From an uncultured Lachnospiraceae bacterium (lineage in GTDB: Bacteria; Bacillota; Clostridia; Lachnospirales; Lachnospiraceae), in contig CAJUED010000006.1 of NCBI GenBank assembly GCA_910585075.1, forward strand, positions 1 to 64,000: a stretch of DNA of 64,000 nucleotides, given 5' to 3'. Made by a program: the position numbers and the translations under genes. The notes beneath the pieces are model-generated. The model saw only the letters and a list, made by a program, of their open reading frames with translations, was not told the origin of the DNA and searched no databases. How positions within the stretch are numbered: the stretch's first letter is position 1; each line of letters begins with the position of its first letter. This document shows positions 42,133-51,787 of the stretch, in pieces.

Positions 42133-43233
42133 CTATTTTGGATAAATGGTGTATCCCTTAGTGGAGAGAATTTCTATCGCCTTTTGGATATCTGATTCCT
42201 CATAAAATTCTACCTGCAGTACACCGTCTGTCTGCTCCCGATTATGGGTGATACCGATATTTTTGATGTTAATCTGATGCAGCGCCAGTATGGTGGCAAT
42301 GGCCGCCAAAGCACCGGGCTCGTCCGCAATGTCAATGCGGATGGAGTAGGATTTTTTGATAGGGCCGCTGGAAGCATCAATAAAGGAATCCCTGTAGAGC
42401 CGTGCCTCGTCAAAAAACTGATATAAAGGCACAGCTCCTGCCATATCAATTTCCTTTTTGATTTCGGTCAGAGATACTATATAGTCGGAGAGAAGCCTGG
42501 AAATATTTTCTCCGTTGGTCAGGCAAATCTGCTGCCACATTATCGGGGAGGAAGATGCAATTCTTGTAATATCCTTAAACCCGCCGGCGGCAATCAGCTT
42601 CATGGTACCGTCCTTAGAATCGGACTGCCGGATTAAATTCACCAAAGAAGCCGCAATTACATGAGGCAGGTGACTGATTGCAGCTGTAACATAGTCATGC
42701 TCCTGATAGCTGAGAAGCAGGGGAATGGCCCCCAGAGAGGCGATAAATTCCCTGAAATCACGGACTGTCTCCTGGGAAACTTCTTCACAGGGGGTTAGAA
42801 TGTAATATGTATTTTCAAGGAGCAGGGCTTTGGAATTAATGTAGCCCGTGCGCTCACTGCCAGCCATGGGATGTCCGCCGATAAACTGTGCGGTAAGCCC
42901 GGCCTTTTCGATATGCCGGTGTATATCGGTTTTGACGCTGCCCACATCGGTGAGCAGGCAGCCTGGGGACATATATTTTTTTATTTCCATCAAATGATTA
43001 TCATTTTCTGATACGGGAGCGCATAAAAAAATGTAATCGCAGCTTCTAATCCGTCCATCAATAGAAGAAAGGGCCTCATTGATAACACCGTCTGTAAGAG
43101 CGGCTTTCAAAGATTCAGGATTGATGTCAAAGGCAAGGATGCGGCTCTCCGGATAAAAATTCCGGATCGCTCTGGCAATAGATCCGCCAATCAATCCTAA
43201 GCCAATAAAGCCACAGGTAAAATCACTTTTCAT
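42133..43233 (-). CDS. tyrA: Prephenate dehydrogenase with ACT domain
   Basis: A 366-residue enzyme of tyrosine synthesis. The NAD-binding start FIGLGLIGGSIARAI, the catalytic GGHPMAGSERTGY block and SHLPHVIAASL identify TyrA. Residues about 290-366 are an ACT domain (SIRIDIADEPGALAAI, IKNIGI) for feedback by tyrosine. An upstream ATG (43245) is possible; GAGG 6 nt before 43233 favours the shorter form. It lies 71 nt downstream of aroF in a leftward aromatic-pathway operon. Confidence 0.93.
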   Translation of the reverse strand: MKSDFTCGFIGLGLIGGSIARAIRNFYPESRILAFDINPESLKAALTDGVINEALSSIDGRIRSCDYIFLCAPVSENDNHLMEIKKYMSPGCLLTDVGSVKTDIHRHIEKAGLTAQFIGGHPMAGSERTGYINSKALLLENTYYILTPCEEVSQETVRDFREFIASLGAIPLLLSYQEHDYVTAAISHLPHVIAASLVNLIRQSDSKDGTMKLIAAGGFKDITRIASSSPIMWQQICLTNGENISRLLSDYIVSLTEIKKEIDMAGAVPLYQFFDEARLYRDSFIDASSGPIKKSYSIRIDIADEPGALAAIATILALHQINIKNIGITHNREQTDGVLQVEFYEESDIQKAIEILSTKGYTIYPK

Positions 43234-43304
43234 AACTTTCCTCATTTCTGCAAGATAAACTTTGTTTGCTGTTGCCTTATTGCCACAGTTTTATTCGGTG
43301 GCGA

Positions 43305-44324
43305 CTAATTCCCAAAGGCTCTGCCTGCCAACTGGCAGTAAGGGGCAAGCTCCCCGGTGAGCGTAGAAAATTTGGCAAAGGTAAGAGACTGGGGGCCATC
43401 AGACAAAGCGTGGGCCGGGTCATTATGCACCTCAATCATGAGACCGTCCGCATTACATGCAGTGGCGGCCTTTGCCATAGGAGCTACATATTTGTAAGAG
43501 CCTGTGGAGTGGGAAGGATCCACGATAATTGGAAGGTGTGTCCTTTCCTGAAGCACAGGCACAGCGCTTAAATCAAGTGTGTTGCGGGTGGCAGTTTCAA
43601 AGGTACGGATACCGCGCTCGCAGAGTACCACATTGGGATTTCCCTCAGCTATGATATATTCAGCGGCGTTTAACCATTCGTCTATGGTGGCGCAAAGGCC
43701 ACGCTTTAACAGTACGGGGAGACCGGACTGGCCGGCTTCCTTTAAAAGAATAAAATTCTGCATATTACGGGCGCCGATTTGGATCATATCCACATATTTA
43801 ACGGCGGCTTCAATGGCATCTAAGCTTACCACCTCGCAGATAGTGGAAAGTCCGGTTTCCGCCTTGGCTTCCTGCATGTAACGAAGGCCTTCCTCCTCAA
43901 GCCCCTGGAAAGAATAGGGGGAAGTGCGGGGTTTATAGGCACCGCCGCGTAAAATAGTGGCGCCAGCGGCTTTCACAGCTCTTGCAATGGTGAAAAGCTG
44001 TTCCCTTGTCTCGACGGCGCAGGGGCCGGCCATGATGGTAAAGTTACCCGGCCCGATGGTAGTGTTTCCTACCTTTACAGTGGTAGGCTCGGGATGGAAT
44101 TTTTTGTTGGCAAGCTTATAGCTTTCCGTTACGGGAAGGATATGGTCTACATCCTTAAAAATAGTGAGATTTTCGGTGGAAATCCTGGATTTATCACCTA
44201 CGATACCAATAATGGTCACTTCCTCACCGGCGGAAAGATGAACCTGAAGTCCATGATCTTCAATATATTTTGTGACAGCCTGGATACTTTGCTGGGCTGC
44301 CCGGGGTTTCATTACAACAATCAT
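43305..44324 (-). CDS. aroF: DAHP synthase (AroF/AroA type Ib)
   Basis: A 339-residue enzyme of the first shikimate step. An N-terminal ferredoxin-like regulatory domain (1-70, MIVVMKPRAAQQSIQAV) precedes the catalytic barrel with MAGPCAVE, ILRGGAYKPRTSPYSFQG, IQIGARNMQNF, LLKRGL and the C-terminal VDPSHSTG. This is the Thermotoga/Bacillus-like subfamily in which the extra domain senses aromatic amino acids. A frame opens to 44357, but GGAGG fixes the ATG at 44324. Its promoter is visible upstream, without a T-box. Confidence 0.95.
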   Translation of the reverse strand: MIVVMKPRAAQQSIQAVTKYIEDHGLQVHLSAGEEVTIIGIVGDKSRISTENLTIFKDVDHILPVTESYKLANKKFHPEPTTVKVGNTTIGPGNFTIMAGPCAVETREQLFTIARAVKAAGATILRGGAYKPRTSPYSFQGLEEEGLRYMQEAKAETGLSTICEVVSLDAIEAAVKYVDMIQIGARNMQNFILLKEAGQSGLPVLLKRGLCATIDEWLNAAEYIIAEGNPNVVLCERGIRTFETATRNTLDLSAVPVLQERTHLPIIVDPSHSTGSYKYVAPMAKAATACNADGLMIEVHNDPAHALSDGPQSLTFAKFSTLTGELAPYCQLAGRAFGN

Positions 44325-44380
44325 TTCATTTGTCCTCCATTGTAAATCATTTATCATTTCAAATTAATTTCTGCTCACAC

Positions 44381-44409
44381 AATATAACACTTCAACGTAC
44401 GAAAGTCAA
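44381..44409 (-). promoter_or_regulatory. Promoter of aroF-tyrA
   Basis: Read leftward, TTGACT (44409-44404) and TATATT (44386-44381) are 17 bp apart, about 60 bp before the aroF start. Confidence 0.7.
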
Positions 44410-44535
44410 TATGGTTACCCTTACTGATACCATGTTTTGCAGCAGTTCGGTTCGGGAATCTGCGCCTATTTTTCAAAGAATCATCAAGAACAATGACCTA
44501 CATGGATATTATTGTGTAAAATTATGCGATTTCAC

Positions 44536-44564
44536 TTGTACAAAGGACAAAAATTTAGTAAAAT
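44536..44564 (+). promoter_or_regulatory. Promoter of the EF-G paralogue
   Basis: TTGTAC (44536-44541) and TAAAAT (44559-44564) are 17 bp apart. The predicted leader to 44790 is about 220 nt. GGACA/TGTCC motifs recur around it (44549, 44566, 44581, 44619), possibly operator half-sites. No gene lies in 44325-44789. Confidence 0.55.
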
Positions 44565-44789
44565 GTCCATATGGGAGTTTGGGGACAAAAAATTTCGAAA
44601 AAAATTTATGGCGTAATGTCCAAAAAAGCCCCAATATAAAGGGAACAGATTGAAAAATAAGCATCAAAGCAGCCATACTTCGACAACGGCTTATTGATAA
44701 AGCAAATTCCCTACAAAACAAACTTGTGCTTGCCCGTAGAGTGTTTTCCGCACATTATAGCAGGGGTTAAGCAGGAATGGAGGACTTAT

Positions 44790-46880
44790 ATGAACATTTA
44801 CACAACTGATAAGATCAGAAACGTAGCTTTGCTTGGCCATGGCGGATGCGGCAAAACCAGTCTGGCGGAGGCTATGGCATATTTATCAGGTATTACATCC
44901 AGACTGGGGAAGGTGGCAGATGGGAATACCGTCAGTGACTTCGGTAAGGAAGAACAAAAGAGAGGAATATCTATCAGCACTTCCGTTATTCCTGTGGAAT
45001 GGGAAGGCTATAAGATTAATATATTGGATACGCCGGGCTTTTTTGATTTTGCAGGCGAGGTTGAGGAAGCAATCAGCGCGGCAGGCGCGGCTATCATTGT
45101 TGTCAATGGTAAATCAGGTGTGGAAGTGGGCACCCAGAAGGCATGGGAGCTTTGTGAAAAATATAAACTGCCTCGTATGATTTATGTGAGCAACATGGAC
45201 GTGGATAACGCATCCTTCCGTCAGGTTGTGGAAGATATGACCAATATGTTCGGTAAGAAGATGGCGCCTTTCCATCTGCCTATCCGTGAAAATGAAAAAT
45301 TCGTAGGCTATGTAAATGTGATTACCGAGACAGGTAACAGATGGCAGGGAAAAGACGTTGTGGAATGTGAAGTCCCTGAGTATAATAAGGCAAATTTACA
45401 ACTCTGCCGTGATACGCTGATGGAATCAGTTGCTGAGACCAGCGAAGAAATGATGGAGCGTTATTTTGGTGGTGAAACCTTCTCAGAGGCGGAGATAAGA
45501 GCAGCCCTTCGGACAAATGTATGTGATGGAAGTATTGTTCCCATGTGTATGGGATCCAATACCCTGTGCCAGGGTATGTACACGCTGCTTGATGATATCA
45601 TCAAATACTTCCCCAGCCCGGAAAACAGAGAAGTGGCCGGTATCAACATGAAGACAAACGAGATTTACCATGCCGACTATGATTTCGCAAAGGCAAAATC
45701 CGCATATATCTGGAAGACAATCGTGGATCCTTTCATGGGTAAATATTCCCTGATCAAGGTAAACTCCGGCGTATTGAAATCGGATGATGTTCTGTATAAT
45801 GTAGACAAAGATGTTGAGGAAAAAATCGGCAAGCTGTATGTTCTTCAGGGGAATAAACCCATTGAAATCAAGGAGCTTCATGCAGGGGATATCGGTGCTC
45901 TTGCCAAGCTGACCGCAGCAAGAACCGGGGACAGCTTATCCACCAAGGCAACTACTATTAAATTTGGCAAGTGGGAGATGCCAAAGCCCTATACATATAT
46001 GAGATATAACCCTAAGAATAAAGGGGACGTGGATAAGATTTCTCAGGCGCTCCAGAAGATTTCCCACGAAGACCAGACCATGAAGTATGTAAATGATTCG
46101 GAAAACAGACAAATGCTTCTCTATGGAATGGGGGATTTACACCTTGAAGTGATTTCCAGCAAGCTGTTAAACGAATATAAAGTAGAAATTGAACTGTCAG
46201 AGCCCAAGGTGGCCTTCAGAGAGACCATCCGCAAGAACTCTGATGTGGAATACAAATATAAGAAACAGTCAGGCGGCCATGGACAGTACGGCCATGTAAA
46301 GATGAAATTTGAGCCCTCAGGTAATTTGGAGGAAGCTTATGTTTTCGAGCAGATGGTTGTAGGCGGTGCCGTTCCCAAGAACTACTTCCCTGCAGTGGAA
46401 AAGGGAATCCAGGATTCCGTTTTAAAGGGACCTATGGCGGCATACCCTGTTGTGGGCGTTAAGGCTATCCTGTATGATGGTTCCTACCATCCGGTAGATT
46501 CCTCCGAAATGGCATTTAAGATGGCAACCATCCAGGCTTTCAAGAAAGGCTTCATGGAGGCTCACCCTGTTTTACTTGAGCCCATTGTATCCCTTAAGGT
46601 AACCGTACCGGATGCTTATACCGGCGACGTTATGGGCGATTTGAATAAGAGAAGGGGACGTGTGCTTGGTATGAATCCTGCTGCAGGGGGCAAGCAGGTG
46701 ATTGAAGCGGATGTTCCTATGATGGGACTGTTTGGATACTGCACGGATCTGCGCTCCATGACAGGCGGCCGGGGCGAGTATGAATACGAGTTCTCACGCT
46801 ATGAGCAGGCTCCTTCAGATGTACAGGAGAAGGAGGTTGCCGCAAGAGCAGCGAAGGTTGCGGAAGGTTCCGATGATTAA
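44790..46880 (+). CDS. Elongation factor G paralogue (EF-G type II/FusA2-like GTPase)
   Basis: A 696-residue translational GTPase with all EF-G domains: G domain, domain II (about 300-390), then III-V ending in the DLRSMTGGRGEYEYEF block. The G motifs differ from canonical EF-G. G1 is GHGGCGKTS rather than AHIDAGKTT. G3 is DTPGFFDF (80-87), with Phe at the catalytic His position. G4 is SNMD (134-137) rather than NKMD. This matches the EF-G-like type II subfamily, not the main translocase. Upstream frame to 44694 is ignored because GGAGG marks 44790. The cellular role of this group is not settled. Confidence 0.85.
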   Translation: MNIYTTDKIRNVALLGHGGCGKTSLAEAMAYLSGITSRLGKVADGNTVSDFGKEEQKRGISISTSVIPVEWEGYKINILDTPGFFDFAGEVEEAISAAGAAIIVVNGKSGVEVGTQKAWELCEKYKLPRMIYVSNMDVDNASFRQVVEDMTNMFGKKMAPFHLPIRENEKFVGYVNVITETGNRWQGKDVVECEVPEYNKANLQLCRDTLMESVAETSEEMMERYFGGETFSEAEIRAALRTNVCDGSIVPMCMGSNTLCQGMYTLLDDIIKYFPSPENREVAGINMKTNEIYHADYDFAKAKSAYIWKTIVDPFMGKYSLIKVNSGVLKSDDVLYNVDKDVEEKIGKLYVLQGNKPIEIKELHAGDIGALAKLTAARTGDSLSTKATTIKFGKWEMPKPYTYMRYNPKNKGDVDKISQALQKISHEDQTMKYVNDSENRQMLLYGMGDLHLEVISSKLLNEYKVEIELSEPKVAFRETIRKNSDVEYKYKKQSGGHGQYGHVKMKFEPSGNLEEAYVFEQMVVGGAVPKNYFPAVEKGIQDSVLKGPMAAYPVVGVKAILYDGSYHPVDSSEMAFKMATIQAFKKGFMEAHPVLLEPIVSLKVTVPDAYTGDVMGDLNKRRGRVLGMNPAAGGKQVIEADVPMMGLFGYCTDLRSMTGGRGEYEYEFSRYEQAPSDVQEKEVAARAAKVAEGSDD

Positions 46881-47029
46881 GCGGAAAATGTGTCAACAAC
46901 AGTTGCCGGACACAGACGTTCCGGCAATGATAAGTTCTTTTTAGACGAAGGTGAAAGAGACATTTGAAGACGTATGTCAGATAAGATGTCAGACGTAACA
47001 GGCCAGCTTGTCTGAACTGTTGCGGTCAG

Positions 47030-47072
47030 ACAGGGTGCTGTATATGGGGGTATACAGCACCCTGTTGTATTT
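47030..47072 (+). terminator. Terminator after the EF-G paralogue
   Basis: A 15-bp perfect stem (47030-47044 with 47051-47065) and 6-nt G-rich loop, followed by a TTGTATTTT tail. Confidence 0.85.
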
Positions 47073-47156
47073 TCGTGGAAGAAATTGTATAATCTATTTT
47101 ACAGATATCCGCGTTACGCCGCTTAAGTGCGTAAACGCTTTGAAATGGAGATTGCT

Positions 47157-48803
47157 ATGAAAAACAAAAAAATAATCGGAAAAGTTATGATTATCCTGGC
47201 TGGGCTTGTGGCGCTTGCTGTTTATTACTATGTGACCATACCGGCAATCAACCTTCACTCCACAGGAACCTGGGGAGCGTTGCTTTTACTGGTGGTGATT
47301 TTACTTGCGCTGTGTATTTTTAGGCAGCTTAATGCGGGGCGGCTAAGCGGCGTGGAAGGTGGAAATACGCCTCGTTTTAACCTGAAAGAAAGCGGCCTGG
47401 GAGTTAAGGTATTGGCGGGGGTTTTGGTGGCGCTGTGCCTTGTGTATTTTGTGGGCGCGCTTTTGTCATCACCTTTTTTCAATGCGGCCAAATATCAAAG
47501 ACTGCTTTCCATTGAGGAAAGAGAATTTACGGATGACATCAAGGAAGTGGATTACAAGACCATTCCACTTTTGGACAAGGATTCCGCATCTTTGCTTGGA
47601 AACAGGAAAATGGGCAGTATGGTGGATATGGTTTCTCAGTTTGAGGTATCCGGCGACTACGCCCAGATCAATTATCAGGGAAAGCCGGTCCGGGTGACGC
47701 CGCTTACCTATGCAAGTCCTATCAAATGGCTTACCAACCAGAAAAACGGGATACCGGCTTATATCCTGATTGATATGACAACACAGAATACGGAGTGTGT
47801 GAAACTTGCTGAGGGTATCCGCTATTCCAAAGGAGAATATTTGAACAGGAATATATACAGGCATCTGCGTTTTAGATATCCTACCTATATTTTTGACGAA
47901 CAGATTTTCTTTGAGATAGACGAGGAGGGAACGCCTTACTGGGTATGTCCTGTAAAGAAATTTAACATAGGCCTTTTTGGCGGGCAGACCATAGGCAGGG
48001 TGGTGCTCTGTAATGCCCAGACGGGAGAGTGCGTTGACTATGCGGTGGAGGACGTTCCTGCCTGGATTGATAAGGTGTATTCGGCAGACCTGCTGGTACA
48101 GCTCTATGACTATTCCGGAATTTTAAAACACGGCTTCTGGAATTCCCTGCTGGGACAGAAGGATTGTCTGCAGTCCACCAACGGTTACAATTACATTGCC
48201 TTAGAGGATGATGTGTGGGTTTACACCGGTATCACCAGTGTCAGCGGAGACCAGTCCAATGTAGGATTTGTGCTGATGAACCAGCGAACCATGGAAACTC
48301 GTTCTTATAAGGTGGAGGGAGCAATCGAGGATTCCGCCATGTCCTCTGCGGAAGGGCAGGTTCAGAATCTGGGATACCGGGCAACTTTCCCCCTGCTCCT
48401 TAACATTGCGGACGAGCCTACCTATTTTATGGCTCTGAAAGATGGGGCAGGGCTGGTTAAGAAGTATGCCATGGTCAATGTCCAGAAATACCAGTGGGTG
48501 GCTATTGGAGATACGGTGCAGGAGTGCGAAAAGAATTACACGGAGCTTTTAAACACCAACGGCATTGTGAGCAGCTCGTCGGATATAAGTAAGAGCGTTA
48601 CCGGGAAGATTGAGAGTATCTCGCCCGTCGTGCTGGAGGGGAACACCCATTATTATGTATGTCTGGAAAATAAGGATGATATTTATGATATTGATATGTC
48701 CAACACGGGGCTGATACAGATTATAAAATACGAAGTTGGAGATAATGTGACCCTGGAATATCTTGAAGGGTATGGACTGCATGAGGTCAGGGGCATAAAG
48801 TAG
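47157..48803 (+). CDS. Large membrane-anchored protein of unknown function (548 aa)
   Basis: Three hydrophobic segments lie in the first 115 residues (about 9-27, 38-56, 84-105). A long extracytoplasmic domain of about 430 residues follows. It is beta-rich, with repeated phrases such as PLTYASPIKWL, IPAYILIDM and YPTYIFDEQIFFEIDEEGTPYWV. The distribution suggests an N-terminal membrane anchor and a surface or periplasm-facing domain. I know such proteins only as uncharacterised in Clostridia. An upstream start (47127) is possible, but GGAG before 47157 is better. Monocistronic. Confidence 0.7.
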   Translation: MKNKKIIGKVMIILAGLVALAVYYYVTIPAINLHSTGTWGALLLLVVILLALCIFRQLNAGRLSGVEGGNTPRFNLKESGLGVKVLAGVLVALCLVYFVGALLSSPFFNAAKYQRLLSIEEREFTDDIKEVDYKTIPLLDKDSASLLGNRKMGSMVDMVSQFEVSGDYAQINYQGKPVRVTPLTYASPIKWLTNQKNGIPAYILIDMTTQNTECVKLAEGIRYSKGEYLNRNIYRHLRFRYPTYIFDEQIFFEIDEEGTPYWVCPVKKFNIGLFGGQTIGRVVLCNAQTGECVDYAVEDVPAWIDKVYSADLLVQLYDYSGILKHGFWNSLLGQKDCLQSTNGYNYIALEDDVWVYTGITSVSGDQSNVGFVLMNQRTMETRSYKVEGAIEDSAMSSAEGQVQNLGYRATFPLLLNIADEPTYFMALKDGAGLVKKYAMVNVQKYQWVAIGDTVQECEKNYTELLNTNGIVSSSSDISKSVTGKIESISPVVLEGNTHYYVCLENKDDIYDIDMSNTGLIQIIKYEVGDNVTLEYLEGYGLHEVRGIK

Positions 48804-48869
48804 ATTTATATATCAGCCGTCCGCTTCTTCGGGAGCAAATATTCAGTCGTTGCCGCGCTTTCGCTCTAT

Positions 48870-48940
48870 AAAAACGCAGCAGACGCTAGGTTCGAAAGGA
48901 CCTCACCAAAGCACACATGCTTAAAAGCATGGCGTTTTTA
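48870..48940 (+). terminator. Terminator structure after the 548-aa gene
   Basis: AAAAACGC (48870-48877) pairs with GCGTTTTT (48932-48939), enclosing ATGCTT/AAGCAT (48917-48930) as an apical stem. The T-run ends the structure. Confidence 0.55.
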
Positions 48941-48943
48941 TTC

Positions 48944-49113
48944 AATAAGCTGGCTCGCAAAGCGGGACTGCGTTTGAAGGGCGCCTCCTTGAATATTTAC
49001 CTCCCGAAGAAGCTAGGTTTCTGGTTGACTTTTTCTTATATTATAGGTAAAATTAGGACTGGTTTTATATACCATAAAATTAAACACAGCCACGCTTTGC
49101 GAGTCTGTTTATT
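48944..49113. repeat. Inverted pair of the 34-bp repeat enclosing about 100 bp
   Basis: A plus-strand copy at 48944-48977 and a reverse-complement copy at 49080-49113 enclose 102 bp, making a 170-bp unit with 34-bp imperfect terminal inverted repeats, like a small MITE. A short frame across it has no ribosome binding site. The rest of 48804-49201 has no gene and no T-box for leuS. Confidence 0.6.
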
Positions 49114-49201
49114 GCTTAAAAGAATAGGACAAAGATAATTTTTTATAAAAAGAGTGCCAGTTTTCAATATTGTGTGAAGCCGGCAGGAATGGAGGAATTA
49201 G

Positions 49202-51613
49202 ATGGCGGTACCATATAATCACAGAGAGGTAGAGACAAAATGGCAGAAGATTTGGGATGAGGAGAAGGCATTTAAAACTTCCGATGATTATTCCAAACCG
49301 AAATATTATGCGTTGGTGGAATTCCCTTATCCTTCAGGACAGGGATTACATGTGGGGCATCCCAGGCCTTATACTGCGCTGGATATTGTTTCCAGAAAGA
49401 GGAGGATGCAGGGCTATAACGTGCTTTTCCCTATGGGATGGGATGCGTTTGGGCTTCCTACGGAAAATTATGCGATTAACAATCATATACATCCGAAGAT
49501 TGTAACCAAAAATAACGTGGAGCGCTTTAAGGGACAGCTTCATGCCCTTGGCTATTCCTTTGACTGGGACAGAGAGATTAATACTACGGATGCTGGGTAT
49601 TATAAATGGACCCAGTGGATTTTCCTGAAATTATTCAATGCAGGCCTGGCTTATAAGGCGGAGATGCCCATCAACTGGTGTACCTCCTGTAAGGTAGGGC
49701 TCGCCAACGAGGAAGTGGTAAACGGTGTGTGCGAGCGTTGCGGCAGTGAAGTGGTGCGCAAGGTGAAAAGCCAGTGGATGTTAAAGATTACGGAATATGC
49801 GGATAAGCTTTTGGAAGGTCTTGACAGCGTAGACTATGTGGAGCGCGTGAAGGTTTCCCAGAAGAACTGGATTGGCAAATCCACCGGAGCTGAGGTTGAC
49901 TTTGTCCTGAAAGATAAAGAGGATAAGATGACCGTTTACACCACCAGGCCGGATACGCTTTTTGGTGTGACTTACATGGTTATGAGCCCGGAACATCCGT
50001 TTATTGATAAATATAAAGGTGACATTAAAAACTGGGATGATGTGGTTGCTTACAGGGAAATGGCTTCCCGGAAGTCAGATTTTGAGCGTACCGAGCTTGC
50101 CAAGGATAAGACAGGCGTGATGTTGGATGGCCTCACCGCAGTAAATCCCGTAAATGGAAAAGAAATTCCCGTTTGGATTTCCGACTATGTATTGATGTCT
50201 TACGGAACTGGGGCGATCATGGCAGTGCCCGCCCATGATGAGAGAGACTGGGAATTTGCAAAGAAATTTAACATGCCGATCATTGAAGTGGTGGCAGGAA
50301 GCCCTGTAGATGTAAATGAGGCTGTGTTCACTGACGTGGCCACAGGAACCCTTGTGAACTCGGATTTCTTAAACGGCCTTTCCGTGGCGCAGGCTAAGGA
50401 AAAGATAATTGCTTTCCTGACAGAAAAAGGAATCGGACATGAAAAGACTAACTTTAAGCTCAGAGACTGGGTATTCTCAAGACAGCGTTATTGGGGCGAA
50501 CCTATTCCTATTGTAAAATGTGAAAAGTGCGGCTATGTGGCAATTCCGGAAAGTGAACTGCCCTTAGAGCTTCCTGAAGTGGAGAGCTATATGCCCACAG
50601 ATAACGGTGAGTCACCCCTTGCCCATATGACAGACTGGGTGAAAACCACCTGCCCCTGCTGTGGCGGTCCTGCAATGAGAGAGACGGATACCATGCCCCA
50701 GTGGGCCGGTTCATCCTGGTATTTCCTGCGGTACACGGACCCCAACAATGATAAAGAGCTGGCAAGCAAAGAAGCGCTGAATTACTGGATGCCTGTTGAC
50801 TGGTACAACGGAGGGATGGAGCATACCACCCTGCATCTTCTTTACTCCCGGTTCTGGCACAGATTTTTGTATGATGAAAAGGTAGTGCCCTGTCCGGAGC
50901 CTTACAAAAAGAGGACTTCCCACGGAATGATTCTTGGCTCTAACGGGGAGAAAATGAGCAAGTCCCGTGGAAATGTGGTAAATCCTGATGACATTGTGCG
51001 GGATTACGGGGCGGATACCCTGCGCACCTATGAAATGTTTATCGGGGCCTTTGAACTCAGTGCCGCATGGAGCGAGGACGGCGTGAAGGGATGCCGCAGA
51101 TTCCTTGAGAGAGTGTGGAAACTGCAGGAAATCGTGACAGAGGATGAGGGCTATTCCAAGGATTTGGAAGTTAAGATGCACCAGACCATCAAGAAGGTCA
51201 GCAATGATTTCGAAAGCCTGAAATACAATACGGCGATAGCCGCCATGATGTCTTTGATTAATGAGTTTTACAGGAAAAATGCGGTGACCAGAGGGGAATT
51301 TAAGACCCTGCTCACATTGCTTAACCCGGTGGCGCCTCACATTACAGAGGAAATCTGGCAGAACATGGGATTTGAGGGAAAGATTTATCAGACGGCATGG
51401 CCTTCCTTTGACGAGGCTAAGACCATAGAATCCACTATTGAGATTGCGGTGCAGATTAACGGAAGGACCAGAGCCACCCTTGATATTGCAAGGGATGAGG
51501 CAAAAGACTCCGTAATTGCCAAGGCAAAGGAAACCATCGCAGACAAACTCACCGGAAATATCGTAAAAGAGATTTATGTGCCGGGCAGAATCGTGAATAT
51601 TGTTATGAAATAA
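49202..51613 (+). CDS. leuS: Leucyl-tRNA synthetase
   Basis: An 803-residue class I synthetase. The HIGH motif appears as HVGH in PYPSGQGLHVGHPRPYTA (about 40-50), and KMSKS in GEKMSKSRGNVVNPDD (about 583). The editing domain lies between them (TRPDTLFGVTYMV, GTGAIMAVPAHDERD). The length is typical of the bacterial alpha form. GGAGGA precedes the ATG. No T-box leader is seen upstream. Confidence 0.97.
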   Translation: MAVPYNHREVETKWQKIWDEEKAFKTSDDYSKPKYYALVEFPYPSGQGLHVGHPRPYTALDIVSRKRRMQGYNVLFPMGWDAFGLPTENYAINNHIHPKIVTKNNVERFKGQLHALGYSFDWDREINTTDAGYYKWTQWIFLKLFNAGLAYKAEMPINWCTSCKVGLANEEVVNGVCERCGSEVVRKVKSQWMLKITEYADKLLEGLDSVDYVERVKVSQKNWIGKSTGAEVDFVLKDKEDKMTVYTTRPDTLFGVTYMVMSPEHPFIDKYKGDIKNWDDVVAYREMASRKSDFERTELAKDKTGVMLDGLTAVNPVNGKEIPVWISDYVLMSYGTGAIMAVPAHDERDWEFAKKFNMPIIEVVAGSPVDVNEAVFTDVATGTLVNSDFLNGLSVAQAKEKIIAFLTEKGIGHEKTNFKLRDWVFSRQRYWGEPIPIVKCEKCGYVAIPESELPLELPEVESYMPTDNGESPLAHMTDWVKTTCPCCGGPAMRETDTMPQWAGSSWYFLRYTDPNNDKELASKEALNYWMPVDWYNGGMEHTTLHLLYSRFWHRFLYDEKVVPCPEPYKKRTSHGMILGSNGEKMSKSRGNVVNPDDIVRDYGADTLRTYEMFIGAFELSAAWSEDGVKGCRRFLERVWKLQEIVTEDEGYSKDLEVKMHQTIKKVSNDFESLKYNTAIAAMMSLINEFYRKNAVTRGEFKTLLTLLNPVAPHITEEIWQNMGFEGKIYQTAWPSFDEAKTIESTIEIAVQINGRTRATLDIARDEAKDSVIAKAKETIADKLTGNIVKEIYVPGRIVNIVMK

Positions 51614-51627
51614 TAACCGAATGCAAA

Positions 51628-51666
51628 CAACGGACAGTATGCTTCAAAAACTGTCCGTTGTTTTTT
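51628..51666 (+). terminator. Terminator after leuS
   Basis: CAACGGACAG (51628-51637) pairs perfectly with CTGTCCGTTG (51651-51660), followed by TTTTTT. Confidence 0.9.
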
Positions 51667-51787
51667 GTTACGCTTTATTCCCGCGAGCAACAAGTCAAGG
51701 TCATGCCTACATGAGCATAAAGTCGGCAAGCTGACTTGAAGACCGACGCACAGGTGTAAATACCTGCGATTTAAAAGAAATATGCCA

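Noticed and set aside
44325..44789. T-box or riboswitch for aroF or the EF-G paralogue
   Set aside because: Only promoter elements and short GGACA/TGTCC repeats are seen, with no conserved riboswitch core that I recognise.
48917..49138. 73-aa frame before leuS
   Set aside because: It crosses the terminator and the repeat pair and has no ribosome binding site. The sequence is explained by the repeats.
48804..49201. T-box leader for leuS
   Set aside because: No GGGTGGNACCGCG-type antiterminator sequence or specifier structure is visible. The region is explained by the terminator and the repeat pair.
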